Of a stretch of DNA of 21,212 nt, positions 1 through 9,131 are shown piece by piece (the first letter of the stretch is position 1; every line of letters begins with the position of its first letter). Made by a program: the position numbers and the translations under genes. This DNA comes from Lenisia limosa (taxonomy: Eukaryota > Breviatea), in contig LPNZ01008210.1 in assembly GCA_001655205.1 (NCBI GenBank), positions 1 to 21,212 of the forward strand, in the 5' to 3' direction. The notes under the pieces are model-generated. The model ran no database searches and was not told the origin of the DNA. It worked only from the letters and a program-made list of their open reading frames with translations.

Positions 1-1
1 A

Positions 2-2139
2 TGCGCACACGCTCACATAGGCAACCGACTCTGGATCATGGGTGGTGTCAGTGAGGACTCCGGATTTTATTCCTTCTCTAAGGTGGCTTCTCAAAATGTG
101 TATAAGATGGCAGAGTTTCATGCTTGGGCTTTTTTTCTTATGTTTTTACCCTCCTCATAACAGAGTTGATTTGGTAGTTGCATTTCCACCCACCCCTTGA
201 CTCGATAGGTCTACGATCTTGATCTGGATACTTGGTCTTGGACAGAGCACATTTTGGGTAAGAGAGGTGAAGACAGCAGTTTATGATTAATGTCTTGAGG
301 GCTGATTATCATTTCCTTGCTTCATACAGTGACCGGGATAAGTCTTGACCAATTTGAATTTGAAGGAGAATCGGTCAAGACTTATCCGGTCACTGTGTAT
401 ACTTATATACGCAATAATTGACCCGCCTAGATAGCCATTACCCCGCCCCGCGAGTCACACCAAGTTTCGCAACCTTCGGTGAAGTCATTTGGATCTTTGG
501 CGGTTTTGGCCCGGATGTGGGGTGTGTGTTGAATCCAAGCGTACGAGGTTATGTATGATATGTACCAACATACTATCTGTGGACGGCTTGTTTGATGATA
601 TGTACCAACATACTATCTGTGGACGGCTTGTTTGATAACAATACCTTATTGACAAAGCCAAACAGCCATAACCAATTCAGCAAAGCACGGATATTGACGC
701 GAAAGAAGCCAGTTTGGTTTGGATGGATGATGTTTGGATATTCAACTCGCGTACTCGAAAGTTCATCCCTTCCACCAACATCAACACCGGTTTGCCTGAG
801 GGACTTGTTTTGGTTGCTTTCTGTCTATTTTTTGATACATAATACAAACACCTGGGAGTAGAGGAAAGCAGTAACATATATCATATCATATCATATGTAA
901 TTCAATCTCCATTCCCTCCACTCTCACACACAGGGCCGAAACAGGAAAACCGCTCAGCTGCCTCCGCCGCCTCCATTGGGGGAACTAAAGTGGCCCTTTT
1001 TGGTGGTTCCCAGTCGATATCGTGGGGTACGGGCTTTGTTCATTTCAAAATGATGTGAAAAGTAAGAAACGGTTTCACTAGCTTTCTTTTTTAATCATCA
1101 CAAACAGTTTCACTAGCTTTCTTTTTTAATCATCACAAACAGTCTCACTAGCTTTCTTTTTACCATAATATTTACACGACAGCCTGGACTCCACCTCAGT
1201 CTATGATCTATCAAGTGAGGAGCGGAGAAGGTTCAGTGGAAATAAAGACGATGAAGATGGAAATGAAGCAGTGCTGTATAGTGGCCTAAATAAAGCATGC
1301 CTTTCCAGTCTCTTCTGTCGTAAAAATATATTACCAGGGATTCCCTACGGTCCGAAAAAAACGGGTAAAATATTGATATTTATCGAGGATTTATCGGGAA
1401 ATACCGTCTTTTTTGGAACAGTAGGAAGGCCCTAGATCATACTCCTGATCAATATTTGAATGATAGCCCCCCCTCCCCTCAATTGACACAGTGTGTTTGT
1501 AGTTCGGAAAATGTAGATCCACTTGTCTGAGGCCAAATATCTACTGACCATTCAGGCCCTATGAAGTGGACAAATATTCCAGGGCCTCATCCACCTGCAC
1601 GAAGCTTAGCTGCCTCGTGCATGATGAATGGGAAAATGCTGATTATTGGCGGGTCTTCAAAGGACGACTACTCCGATGTTTGGGGTAGGTTGAGCTGAAA
1701 TGAAGTTCATCCAGTCTGAGAAATGCAAAACTCACACCCCCTCCTGGTTCAGCTTTTGACGGGTCAATTTGGACCGAAGTTACCATAAACGGCAACTTTC
1801 CTAGCAGAGTCATGGGCACAGCCTGTGCTTATCAAGACCAAAACGGGACATCCCGGGTTTTGGTGTTTGGTGGCAGCCGAAGGCACGAGGACAAAACAAT
1901 TCAGTCAACTGTAAGCTTCTGGTTTTCTCTTTACAACTTTAGAAACTGTGTGATTTGATCGAACTTGAATTCTGAATGTACCTAAACTCTTCTTATTTCG
2001 AAGATGCGTCACGGCTTTTGATGGATATATCACGTGTCTTCAGGTTCACAATTCAGGCTGGACATAGTCTAAACTGTCAGGATGGAATAGCTGGACAACA
2101 CCACCTTCATATGACGATCTCACCAGAGGATATGGGTAA
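2..2139 (+). CDS. Kelch-repeat protein, 5' partial, multi-exon
   Basis: Kelch beta-propeller protein whose N-terminus lies left of the window; such proteins are usually interaction scaffolds. Five kelch strand-2 signatures are visible in successive exons: LWIMGG (near 34-51), IWIFGG (near 486), VALFGG (near 990), MLIIGG (near 1637) and VLVFGG (near 1857). Aromatic repeat ends such as DTWSW, DVWIF and SIWTE also fit. Exons I can place are 2-82, 209-257, 431 to about 547, 681-789, 934-1026, about 1181-1214, 1556-1684 and 1753-1910, with a last piece near 2083-2139 ending SYDDLTRGYG and TAA. Phases agree across 257/431, 789/934 and 1684/1753. The junctions around 547-681, 1026-1181 and 1910-2083 are not resolved, and a small exon may be missing. 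A different reading of the last exon would stop at 2158. The family call is firm; I cannot name an orthologue. Confidence 0.8.
327..395. repeat. Imperfect hairpin element, copy 1 (in kelch intron 258-430)
   Basis: The left arm (327-350) starts CAGTGACCGGGATAAGTC and the right arm (373-395) is its reverse complement apart from one missing base; a 22-base loop separates them. With a mismatch allowed, pairing extends a few bases further into the loop. A second copy lies at 3578-3653 in an intron of an unrelated gene. Two dispersed copies of the same palindrome suggest a miniature inverted-repeat element. No transposase or clear target-site duplication is seen. Confidence 0.85.
557..636. repeat. 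40-bp perfect tandem duplication
   Basis: Two identical 40-base units (557-596 and 597-636), each starting GATATGTACCAACATACT, lie head to tail. The unit length is not a multiple of three, so in an exon it would shift the frame. It falls between kelch exons in the part of the gene I could not resolve and is probably intronic. Perfect identity points to a recent duplication or an assembly duplication. Confidence 0.9.
1072..1164. repeat. 35-bp tandem repeat, about 2.7 copies
   Basis: Units start at 1072, 1107 and 1142 with GTTTCACTAGCTTTC, and the third is truncated with one substitution. They lie in the kelch intron that follows exon 934-1026. They look like local slippage or duplication products with no evident function. 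Confidence 0.9.
1215..1555 (+). other. Long kelch-gene intron
   Basis: This stretch lies between the kelch pieces near 1181-1214 and 1556. It remains open in one frame for a good distance after 1214, so part could be exon, but no kelch signature is visible in it. It ends in CTGACCATTCAG, a good branch site plus acceptor. I see no other gene or repeat inside. Confidence 0.45.
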
Positions 2140-2911
2140 ACATTTAAAAGTTATGTAGTAGCTCCATCATACTCTCAGAAAGTAGCTTCTTAAAAGGCTG
2201 AAGTGCTCTAGCTTCAATATGCTGTTGCCGATTCTGAGAGTTGTCAAAAAATACTAACACACCCTATCTTCTACAGAGCTGCACAGCACTAAAAATACGA
2301 AAAAATGGAGGCAAATATCATAAGATGGATATTTAAGATTTTAATGCTGATGTAAATGAAAGTTCACCGATTAAAGTTTTTAACTATCAGAAATTCGTGC
2401 TATTACTGATTTCCCATTGGTTATGGACAATTATATCGAAAATGCTAAGAAACAAGTTTGATATATATTTAAAAAATTACATAAAAAAAAAAAAAGGAAA
2501 TGTGGGGTATGTGTTGACCCTAAATTTTGAAAATAAATATTCATTCATATATACTATCACATAATATATGTAATTATATATTATGTATATATTTCTATAT
2601 TATATAGTAGCTATATCATATACAGTATATCTTCATGGGGTCTGAGGCCTGAAATCACGCTTTTAATCACGCTTTTTTTCATTGGGTCAGGCCAATAACT
2701 TATCATATATTAGATGATATATATACATGTATATAGTATATCTATGATATGCATATAACATTATGCATCTAATATAAAATATATATACTATACATATGAT
2801 ATAGATATATATATGATATATAATAACATATTATATGATATATTATATGTAATATATATATCATATATGATATCATATACTAGTATATAATATAGTAATA
2901 AAAAATAAGGT
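2140..2911. other. AT-rich intergenic spacer
   Basis: This is the spacer between the 3' end of the kelch gene and the 3' side of the minus-strand gene. It contains a 13-A run at 2483-2495, long stretches of alternating TA/ATAT from about 2540 to 2900, and a short inverted repeat GGCCTGA/TCAGGCC (2646-2652 and 2687-2693) enclosing a doubled AATCACGCTTTT. No coding signal or RNA gene was recognised. Confidence 0.6.
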
Positions 2912-3060
2912 AGCATCTGGCCAGGGCAATCCACACCATCACGTTTATAAGAGATATTGGATTATAGTATAATATTAATTCACCCAATCATTTGCCTTAC
3001 AACTCTGTACACACAGCTTTCTGCGTGCCTTCCCCAGCATATATAATATGATATAGTATA
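2912..3060 (-). pseudogene. Decayed copy of an exon plus intron of the adjacent gene
   Basis: This segment aligns at roughly 70% by eye with 3378-3520. Shared blocks include ATCTGGCC, CACACCATCA, ATTAATTCACC, TTACAACT and CGTGCCT. The matching segment carries exon 7 (3451-3497) and part of intron 7 of the minus-strand gene. Here the acceptor AG is lost, and the reading corresponding to GEARRNEL has become GKARRKL followed by unrelated residues and a stop. It starts a few bases after that gene's stop codon (3064-3066), so it probably lies in the 3'UTR or just beyond. I infer a segmental duplication that lost function; the reverse direction of copying cannot be excluded. Confidence 0.55.
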
Positions 3061-3063
3061 CTG

Positions 3064-5080
3064 TTATAGCTGCTCCACAAACATATCGCTGCTCGAGTTC
3101 TCTCCCTCGGGTGTCCATTTGTTGTCGTTTGTACCATTCATTTCTTTCTCGGAATGAAGACCTGTAATAATCACAGAACGAAGCAAAGGTTCATATCTAA
3201 GTATGCTTAACAATTGAAAAAATTTTCTCGTTTCAAAAGAATAGCAATTTCAATAATAACAAGAAGCCAAAGAACAATAATACACCATCGCGCAGGGCAA
3301 GTTTAGAACAAACCAGATTCCCAAGTCGGAATCCTCATCAGCCAATTATAGATATTATAGAGATGAGAAAAAAAACAAAGTTGTATCTGGCCGAAGCCGC
3401 TCACACCATCAAACTCATAACAGATATTGATGAGATCGTAATTAATTCACCAATAATTTGATTTACAACTTTGAGCTCATTTCTACGTGCCTCCCCACTA
3501 TATAGAAATGAATCCTATAGCTATCCAAAGATGCAAATGCTACACTGCATATCGTAATATGATATCGATATGATACACAGTGACCGGGATAAGTCCTGAC
3601 AGATTTGCTGCATGATTTCACAAGGAAAATCGGTCAAGACTTCCCGGTCACTGTATATTTTCATCAATAATAAAGAAATTGACCCCCCATACGTCCGGTG
3701 CATGTCCTCTCCAAATCCAACAAGCTTGGCTTCGGGGAACTTTTCAGGACTGTCATAGATATCCCGATGCAGTCGATGAGCAAGTTCAAGTTTCTGCAAT
3801 GGTTAGGCACTCAAGAATAAAGATGATGAAGTCAAAAACTAATTATGCTAACAATTGAAGTCAAGATTATACTACACAAGGAGAACCTTCATCATGCCTT
3901 CAAGGTCAACAGTGCGAACCTCTTTCTCATATTCGTCTCGAGGGTCTATCACGTCACGGTGTTTGCGCTGATATCTCTTATCCACTTCGGCTCTCCAGTC
4001 TTCCAACTCCTTCTCTCCTCTTCGAATGGTGTATGTGTCTCGTTTATCTACAGAAATTAAAATACCCCCAGCTAATATAAAAATAATGAGATTAAGGGGG
4101 TAGGAGGATTGATCCTAGAAAATTCATTTGATATATCTGACAGACAACGACCCAACCATGATGATCCCCAAAACCCCCACCATCATAGCCCTCGACCTCG
4201 AGAAGTTTCAGGGGCTCCACGTACGGCAGCGGACCCAGTTCAAAGTCTTCGGTGTTAACTTTCGTCTCCGGTGGCGGCGTTGACGGCTCCATTCCTTTCT
4301 CACGGGCTAAGAAATAAATGTCATGTTAGCATATCGGAAATAGATAAATCCAAAAAGAGCAATGTTTTCACCTTCGTTCTCCAAACGAATTTGTTTCCTA
4401 ATTTCAGCATCTTTTCCACTGTAATATTCGTCTAAAGGGAATAAACGATTGCAAATGCAAGATCTTCACAGGATAAACCTATGCATTAATTCTAAAATAA
4501 TGAAAAGAAGAGGTGTATTATTTGATTGATCACATTATTAGAATAGCGAAAACACAAGGTTGGTAAGATGTTCCTTTTATTAATAGGAAGCCCGTAAATA
4601 ATGCAACATTCCAGTTTGAATACCTGTCAAGCTGCCCTCATTGTATTTCATGACATATTTCGAGAAGTACTTTCGCTGTTTCTCTGAGTTGAGCTCTTCA
4701 AAAAGCTTCTAATCTTGGATAAATTCGGAATCATTTTAAAGGAAATCCACAATAAAAATCCATTCTCCAACATTTTTTTCTGTCAACAGCCAAACGGAGA
4801 AGTCAGCAACGGAGGTGATGAAGTCTCCATCGTCAAGAGGCACAATCGGCGGCGGTCCTTTGGCCTTCGTCCTCCTTGCCCGCTTAACTTTATTGCGTTT
4901 CCGCGTCTTCTTCATATCTTTCTTCGCCTCTTCATATTCGGAATCCTCTGACCAGTTCGTCTCCTCCAGCCGGAAGCTCCGCTTTCTTTGCTTTGGAGAG
5001 TTCGTCTCCTCCAGCCGGAAGCTCCGCTTTCTTTGCTTAGGAGAGTTCGGTGGGGTGAGTCGAAACTTCCCTCCGGCCAT
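3064..5080 (-). CDS. Unrecognised 8-exon gene, predicted 331 aa
   Basis: I do not recognise the family. Exons, all phase-compatible: 5080-4796, 4708-4624, 4431-4372, 4306-4157, 4047-3887, 3793-3684, 3497-3451 and 3161-3064. The N-terminus (MAGGKFRLTPPN) is followed by two copies of a 15-residue basic unit containing SPKQRKRSFRLEET, then an acidic patch (WSEDSEYEEAKKD), then a lysine/arginine-rich stretch (KKTRKRNKVKRARRTKAK) that could act as a nuclear localisation signal. The middle is charged and probably helical (KLFEELNSEKQRKYFSKYV; EDWRAEVDKRYQRKHRDV), and the tail is hydrophilic, ending SSDMFVEQL. No membrane segment is visible. Its start codon faces that of cytidine deaminase 260 bp away. 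The final donor is a choice: GTGAAT at 3450 gives a clean phase and stop, whereas GTGAGC at 3404 would give a longer, less convincing tail to 2975. Nuclear location is an inference from composition only. Confidence 0.75.
3578..3653. repeat. Imperfect hairpin element, copy 2 (in intron 3498-3683)
   Basis: Second copy of the palindrome at 327-395. The left arm begins CAGTGACCGGGATAAGTC at 3578 and the right arm ends CCCGGTCACTG at 3653, with a more diverged loop of about 30 bases. The host intron belongs to the minus-strand gene, so relative to transcription this copy is inverted compared with copy 1. The two copies also share the downstream block AATTGACCC (near 415-423 and 3678-3686), which coincides with a splice boundary in both genes. 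Confidence 0.85.
4955..5044. repeat. 45-bp tandem repeat in coding exon
   Basis: Two units (4955-4999 and 5000-5044) differ at one base and encode the 15-residue basic unit SPKQRKRSFRLEETN twice in the first exon of the minus-strand gene. The length is a multiple of three, so the frame is kept. The preceding KFRLTPP may be the remnant of an older unit. Confidence 0.9.
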
Positions 5081-5340
5081 TTCGCGCGTATTTTGTGATA
5101 AAAATACTCTACTGGTATAAAATGCTTTAGGCGGTTTAAAGAGGGGAGAAAACGAGCATGGTCACAATAAAAGGCTGGCTACGCCGTCGGAGGTTGGTAA
5201 AAAAAAATTCTCCGTAAACCGCGCAAAATTGCTAAAACAACGTAAAAAAACGCCTACATATTCACCGTATTACCGTATCTAGAAGAACATTCACATATAA
5301 CTATACTAGAAGTTGATCTTTTTCTATAGAGTCACCCAGG
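5081..5340. promoter_or_regulatory. Divergent promoter region
   Basis: The 260 bp between the start codons of the minus-strand gene (5080) and cytidine deaminase (5341) must hold both promoters. It has poly-A/T tracts (near 5199 and 5247) and a GC-rich patch near 5180. I could not identify a convincing TATA box or initiator, so this is a positional call. Confidence 0.45.
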
Positions 5341-5985
5341 ATGCCAACGGAAGTGAAAGCACCCTCACTGAGTTCTAAATTGGACTGCAAGCCTTTAACC
5401 GAGGAAGAAATTGAGGTATTTGGAATCCATGTGTTCAATCTGTTTTATCCCTTCTCTCTAGACCCTTCTTCGTAGTGCTGTCGCTGCAAGAGAACATAGT
5501 TATTCCCCATATTCGAAATTTCCTGTCGGTGCCGCACTCCTTTCAGAAAGTGGCGAGATTTATCATGGTTTGTCTGGTCATTATGATTCTTTTTATACTC
5601 GAAGGCTGCAACGTGGAAAATGCTTCTTATGGATTGTGCATTTGCGCTGAAAGGACGGCGTTTGTAAAGGTAGGGCGAAAAGGGTGCTTGACCTAATGCT
5701 TTAGGCTGTGTCGGCAGGTGAAAGGAAGTTCCGTGGAATCGCAATTACATCGTAAGGTTTCTTTCATGGTTAACTTCCTTAGAAAAATTGAATCGGAAGT
5801 CATTTCTCCCTGTGGAGCGTGTCGCCAATTCTTAGTGGAGGTTTGTGGCCAAGTTGGATTTGCTTAGATTGTAGTTTGGCAACATTGAGGTCTTCATGTC
5901 AAATTCGACAGGGACAGAGTTTTCTCGGATTTCATCCTATGACCTTCTCCCACATGGCTTTGTCCCTTCAAAGTTAGAGATTTGA
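5341..5985 (+). CDS. CDA: Cytidine deaminase, 153 aa, six exons
   Basis: Pyrimidine-salvage enzyme converting cytidine or deoxycytidine to uridine or deoxyuridine (EC 3.5.4.5); members of this family are small zinc enzymes, usually homotetrameric and cytosolic. Exons: 5341-5415, 5462-5567, 5605-5669, 5705-5751, 5783-5840 and 5875-5985, all phase-consistent, with introns of only 31-46 nt. Visible signatures: YSKFPVGAALL (substrate pocket), GCNVENASYG, the catalytic CAER zinc and proton-shuttle motif, and PCGACRQ supplying the other two zinc cysteines. The C-terminus (SYDLLPHGFVPSKL) matches the usual LLP.F family ending. Length is normal for the family. The ATG at 5341 begins a short N-terminal extension before the core and is the only sensible start in exon 1. 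It converges on the U1C gene, with 166 bp between stops. Confidence 0.95.
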
Positions 5986-6151
5986 GATGCATCTCCCACT
6001 GAAAAGGTTGTCAATATGATATTTTTGCTGTAACGTATACAAAGTGAGACCAGTTAAACGTACAAGGAGACTAAATATATCACAAATAATATACTTTTTC
6101 AAGAACAAATTAGAAAAAATACCAAGAAAAGAAAACACATAAAATATTCAC

Positions 6152-6958
6152 TCAAACACCCGGGGGAGGAGGGGGGGCCTTCATTCCGCCCATCATTGCA
6201 GGCATGGGGAGACCTCCAGCAGGGGGCATACCACGTCCCATATTAGGCATTCCAGGACCAGGCATTCCAGGTTTGCCCATCATCATAGGCGGCATGCCAG
6301 CAGGGCCACCAGGCAAGCCACCCATTGGCGGCATGTTCATCATGGGCATATTCGGCAGATTTGGCATGTTGGGAATTCCCCCCATCCCTCCTACACAATT
6401 AATCCTTGAAAGGTCTCAAATGCCAACATTTTACTACCGAGAATACCCCTTCAATACAAATCAAAAAAAGTAAGAGATGTACTATATTGTTAAAAAAACC
6501 CACACACAAAAAAAAAGAACATATCTCCTACTATACACAATCCATAAATAACAGCAACAACTCCCCAAAGGTTCCCCAAAGCCCAAACATACTTCCCATC
6601 ATGGCAGTAAGCATTCCTGGAAGAGGCATCGGTGCGATCGCCTGAACTACTCCCGGCACTAAAAAATTCAGAATTTTAAATAAATGTGCGACATTTACAT
6701 CATTAAGCCAAGTAGCTTACTTGGAGGAGCGTAAGGGATTCCATTTTCTTTGCAAAAGTTTTTTCTCTTTTCATTTAAGTCATCATGGAAGTCTTTATCA
6801 AACTGTGAATAGTATTCCTTCACACTAAACGATGAAAAGGCTCAAGAAAGAAGAACAAACTTTGCACGATGTCTCCATCCTGTTGCATGATCTCTCCTTG
6901 CGTTAATTGAGTCATGTGTGAGATAAATATCGCAGTAATCACAATAAAACCTTGGCAT
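6152..6958 (-). CDS. SNRPC: U1 small nuclear ribonucleoprotein C, 168 aa
   Basis: U1 snRNP component that stabilises pairing between U1 snRNA and the 5' splice site. Exons: 6958-6861, 6824-6721, 6658-6593 and 6390-6152, all phase-compatible. The N-terminus has the U1-C C2H2 zinc finger: [17 protein letters not shown], then a histidine pair (DHATGWRHR), then the family's NVKEYY. The spliced junction between exons 1 and 2 restores the conserved N-V. The rest is proline-, methionine- and glycine-rich ([20 protein letters not shown]), ending in a run of five prolines and GV, as usual for U1C tails. Length is close to the human protein (159 aa). It lies downstream of and in the same orientation as EF-1alpha, with its own 5' region at 6959-7495. 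Confidence 0.95.
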
Positions 6959-7495
6959 TATGAAGAGGACAATGTTTTTTAGAAAATTAGTTTAAATAGG
7001 GCATTTATCCTGGGGTTTCTGGGGTGTGGTTAAAATGGAATCATGACGTCATGACCTCTAACCTATAATCCTTATGAAAGTCACGAAATAATAACATAAT
7101 CGGTTTTTTCCCGTCACACAACAGTCTTCTGTAAGAAGACCGAAAGATCGCGGAAAGAACTAGAGGTGATCTGGGAAATCGTTTTTTGGCTTCTTTCGGG
7201 AAGTTGGTAAGGAGTGTGCAGTAAGGTCGCGTTCAAAGTGTCAACAAGGGGACACAGGGTGAGGTTCCGCGTTTGCGACGAAATTCCTTTTTTTCTCGGG
7301 TGTTCGGTCAATTACGACGTTAGAATAAAGTTCTCCATTTTGTTTTCCGTCCTACTATTTGACTTTCAGAAATATAAGACAGTGGTTCATAACTGTTTTG
7401 TGTTATTATTTTTTAATACCTAAGGTAGGAACAAAGGGGCACATGAAGAGCAAAATAAAGGGATTCGATTTAAAGTGTATTAGAGGTAAAATAAT
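6959..7495. promoter_or_regulatory. EF-1alpha 3' flank and U1C promoter region
   Basis: This 537-bp spacer separates two minus-strand genes. It holds a perfect CRE-like palindrome (7042-7053) about 85 bp upstream of the U1C start, and a short hairpin GTCTTC/GAAGAC near 7123-7140. Short ORFs exist on both strands here but none has family features, and I see no conserved gene. The exact EF-1alpha polyadenylation site is not evident. Confidence 0.4.
7042..7053. promoter_or_regulatory. CRE-like palindrome CATGACGTCATG
   Basis: A perfect 12-bp palindrome containing TGACGTCA, the core bound by bZIP factors of the CREB/ATF type. It lies about 85 bp upstream of the U1C start codon, a plausible promoter position. 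Binding is inferred from the motif only. Confidence 0.4.
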
Positions 7496-9070
7496 TTACT
7501 TCTTCTTGCCACCAGCCTTAGCGGCAGACTTGGTAACCTTGCCGGACTTATCGACCTTGGTGACCTTCTTGATGACACCGACGGCGACGGTTTGACGCAT
7601 ATCACGGACGGCGAAACGACCGAGGGGAGCGTACTCAGTGAAAGCCTCAACGCACATGGGCTTGGTGGGGACGAGGGTAACGATGGCAGCGTCACCGGAC
7701 TTGATGAACTTGGGGTTCTTCTCGATCTCCTTACCGGAACGACGGTCAACCTTGGTCTGGATGTCGGCGAACTTGCAAGCGATATGGGCGGTATGGCAAT
7801 CAAGGACGGGGGTGTAGCCGTTGGAAACTTGACCGGGGTGGTTGAGGACGATAACCTGGGCGGTGAAGTCGCCGGCCTCCTTGGCGGGGTCGCGGTTGGA
7901 GTCGGAGCAGACGTAGCCACGACGGATTTCCTTGACGGAAACATTCTTAACGTTGAAACCAACGTTGTCTCCGGGGACGGCCTCGGTAAGAGCTTCATGA
8001 TGCATCTCAACGGACTTTACCTCAGTGGTAACACCGCAGGGAGCGAAGGTAGCAACGCATCCGGGCTTGAGGACACCAGTCTCGACACGACCGACGGGCA
8101 CCGTACCGATACCACCGATCTTGTAGACGTCCTGGAGGGGAAGACGAAGAGCCTTGTCGACGGGGCGCTTAGGGGGATCGACAGAGTCGAGAGCGTCGAT
8201 AAGAGTGGGGCCCTTGTACCAGGTCATGTTGGGGGACTTCTCGAGCATGTTGTCACCGTTCCATCCGGAAATGGGGACAAAGGGGACCTTGTCGGGGTTG
8301 TATCCGACCTGGAAAAGTGAGAATAAGCTGAGTATATTAAGAAAGCGAAAACGTATGAAACACTGCTAACCTTCTTGAGGAAACCGGAAACTTCCTTCTT
8401 GATCTCAGTGTAACGAGCCTCGGCGTACTTAACGGACTTGTCGTCCATCTTGTTGACACCAACGATCATCTGCTTGACACCAAGGGTGAAGGCGAGGAGA
8501 GCGTGCTCGCGAGTCTGTCCCTCCTTGGAGATACCAGCCTCGAACTCACCAGAGCCGGAAGCGACGATGAGGATAGCAACATCAGCCTAAAACATTAACA
8601 TTGAAGATAAAGTGAGTAATAAATATTAAGTATAGCAAGCACAACATCCAGTTAAATACTACGCACCTGAGAGGTACCGGTAATCATGTTCTTGATGAAA
8701 TCACGGTGGCCGGGGGCATCGATGATGGTGAAGTGATGCTTGGCAGTCTCGAACTTCCAGAGAGCAATATCGATGGTGATACCACGTTCACGCTCAGCCT
8801 TCAGTTTGTCGAGAACCCAAGCATACTTGAAGGAGGACTTGCCAATCTCAGCAGCTTCCTTCTCGAACTTCTCGACTAGAAGAGTAAGCGAAAAGAGAAT
8901 AAAAGAAGTCACACATGCAAGAGAATATTCTCAAAAAAATGATGTTCCCACTCACTTTGACGCTTGTCGATACCACCGCACTTATAGATAAGGTGACCGG
9001 TAGTGGTAGACTTGCCGGAATCGACGTGACCAATAACAACGAGGTTAACGTGGAGCTTTTCCTTACCCAT
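7496..9070 (-). CDS. EEF1A: Translation elongation factor 1-alpha, 450 aa
   Basis: GTPase that delivers aminoacyl-tRNA to the ribosome in the cytosol. Coding exons: 9070-8956, 8875-8667, 8586-8371 and 8308-7496, phases consistent, giving 450 residues, close to the usual length. Intact motifs: P-loop GHVDSGKST, switch region [35 protein letters not shown], and late signatures [29 protein letters not shown] and [15 protein letters not shown]. The tail is lysine-rich (KAGGKKK). Codon use is strongly biased towards C- and G-ending codons (GTC, ACC, AAG), unlike the AT-richer neighbours, as expected for a very highly expressed gene. This is true EF-1alpha, not the EFL paralogue that replaces it in some protists. 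It is divergent with the RS/U-box gene. Confidence 0.98.
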
Positions 9071-9131
9071 CTAAACAAATTAGAAAAACCAAGAGTAAAA
9101 TGTGATGAAATATGATCAAAACAAAACATAC
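9071..9131 (-). other. 5'UTR intron of EF-1alpha
   Basis: Minus-strand sequence AAAG|GTATGT (donor at 9131) and TTTGTTTAG immediately before the ATG (9071) bound a 61-nt intron, similar in size to the coding introns. Its acceptor abuts the start codon. A leader intron is common in EF-1alpha genes of plants and animals and often raises expression; that effect here is inferred. Confidence 0.6.

Noticed and set aside
327-395. Hairpin considered as a transcription terminator, miRNA precursor or CRISPR-like unit
   Set aside because: This is a eukaryotic intron with no repeat-spacer array. The stem could resemble a small-RNA precursor, but a second dispersed copy with diverged flanks fits a mobile element better.
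4736-4795. Continuation of the first minus-strand exon past 4796 to a stop at 4736
   Set aside because: A GTTTGG donor at 4795 joins in phase to the exon at 4708, which continues the charged, lysine-rich sequence; the read-through tail is hydrophobic and short.
6204-6473. 89-codon proline/glycine-rich + strand frame over the U1C tail
   Set aside because: Shadow of the repetitive P/M/G tail of U1C; no start context or conserved content.
7480-8010. 176-codon serine/proline-rich frame on the minus strand
   Set aside because: An out-of-frame reading of EF-1alpha on the same strand; the composition reflects biased codons read one base off.
7592-8320. 242-codon open frame on the + strand antisense to EF-1alpha
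   Set aside because: It mirrors the last EF-1alpha exon, whose strong C/G third-position bias removes stops from the opposite strand. It has no domain and its composition is that of a shadow frame.
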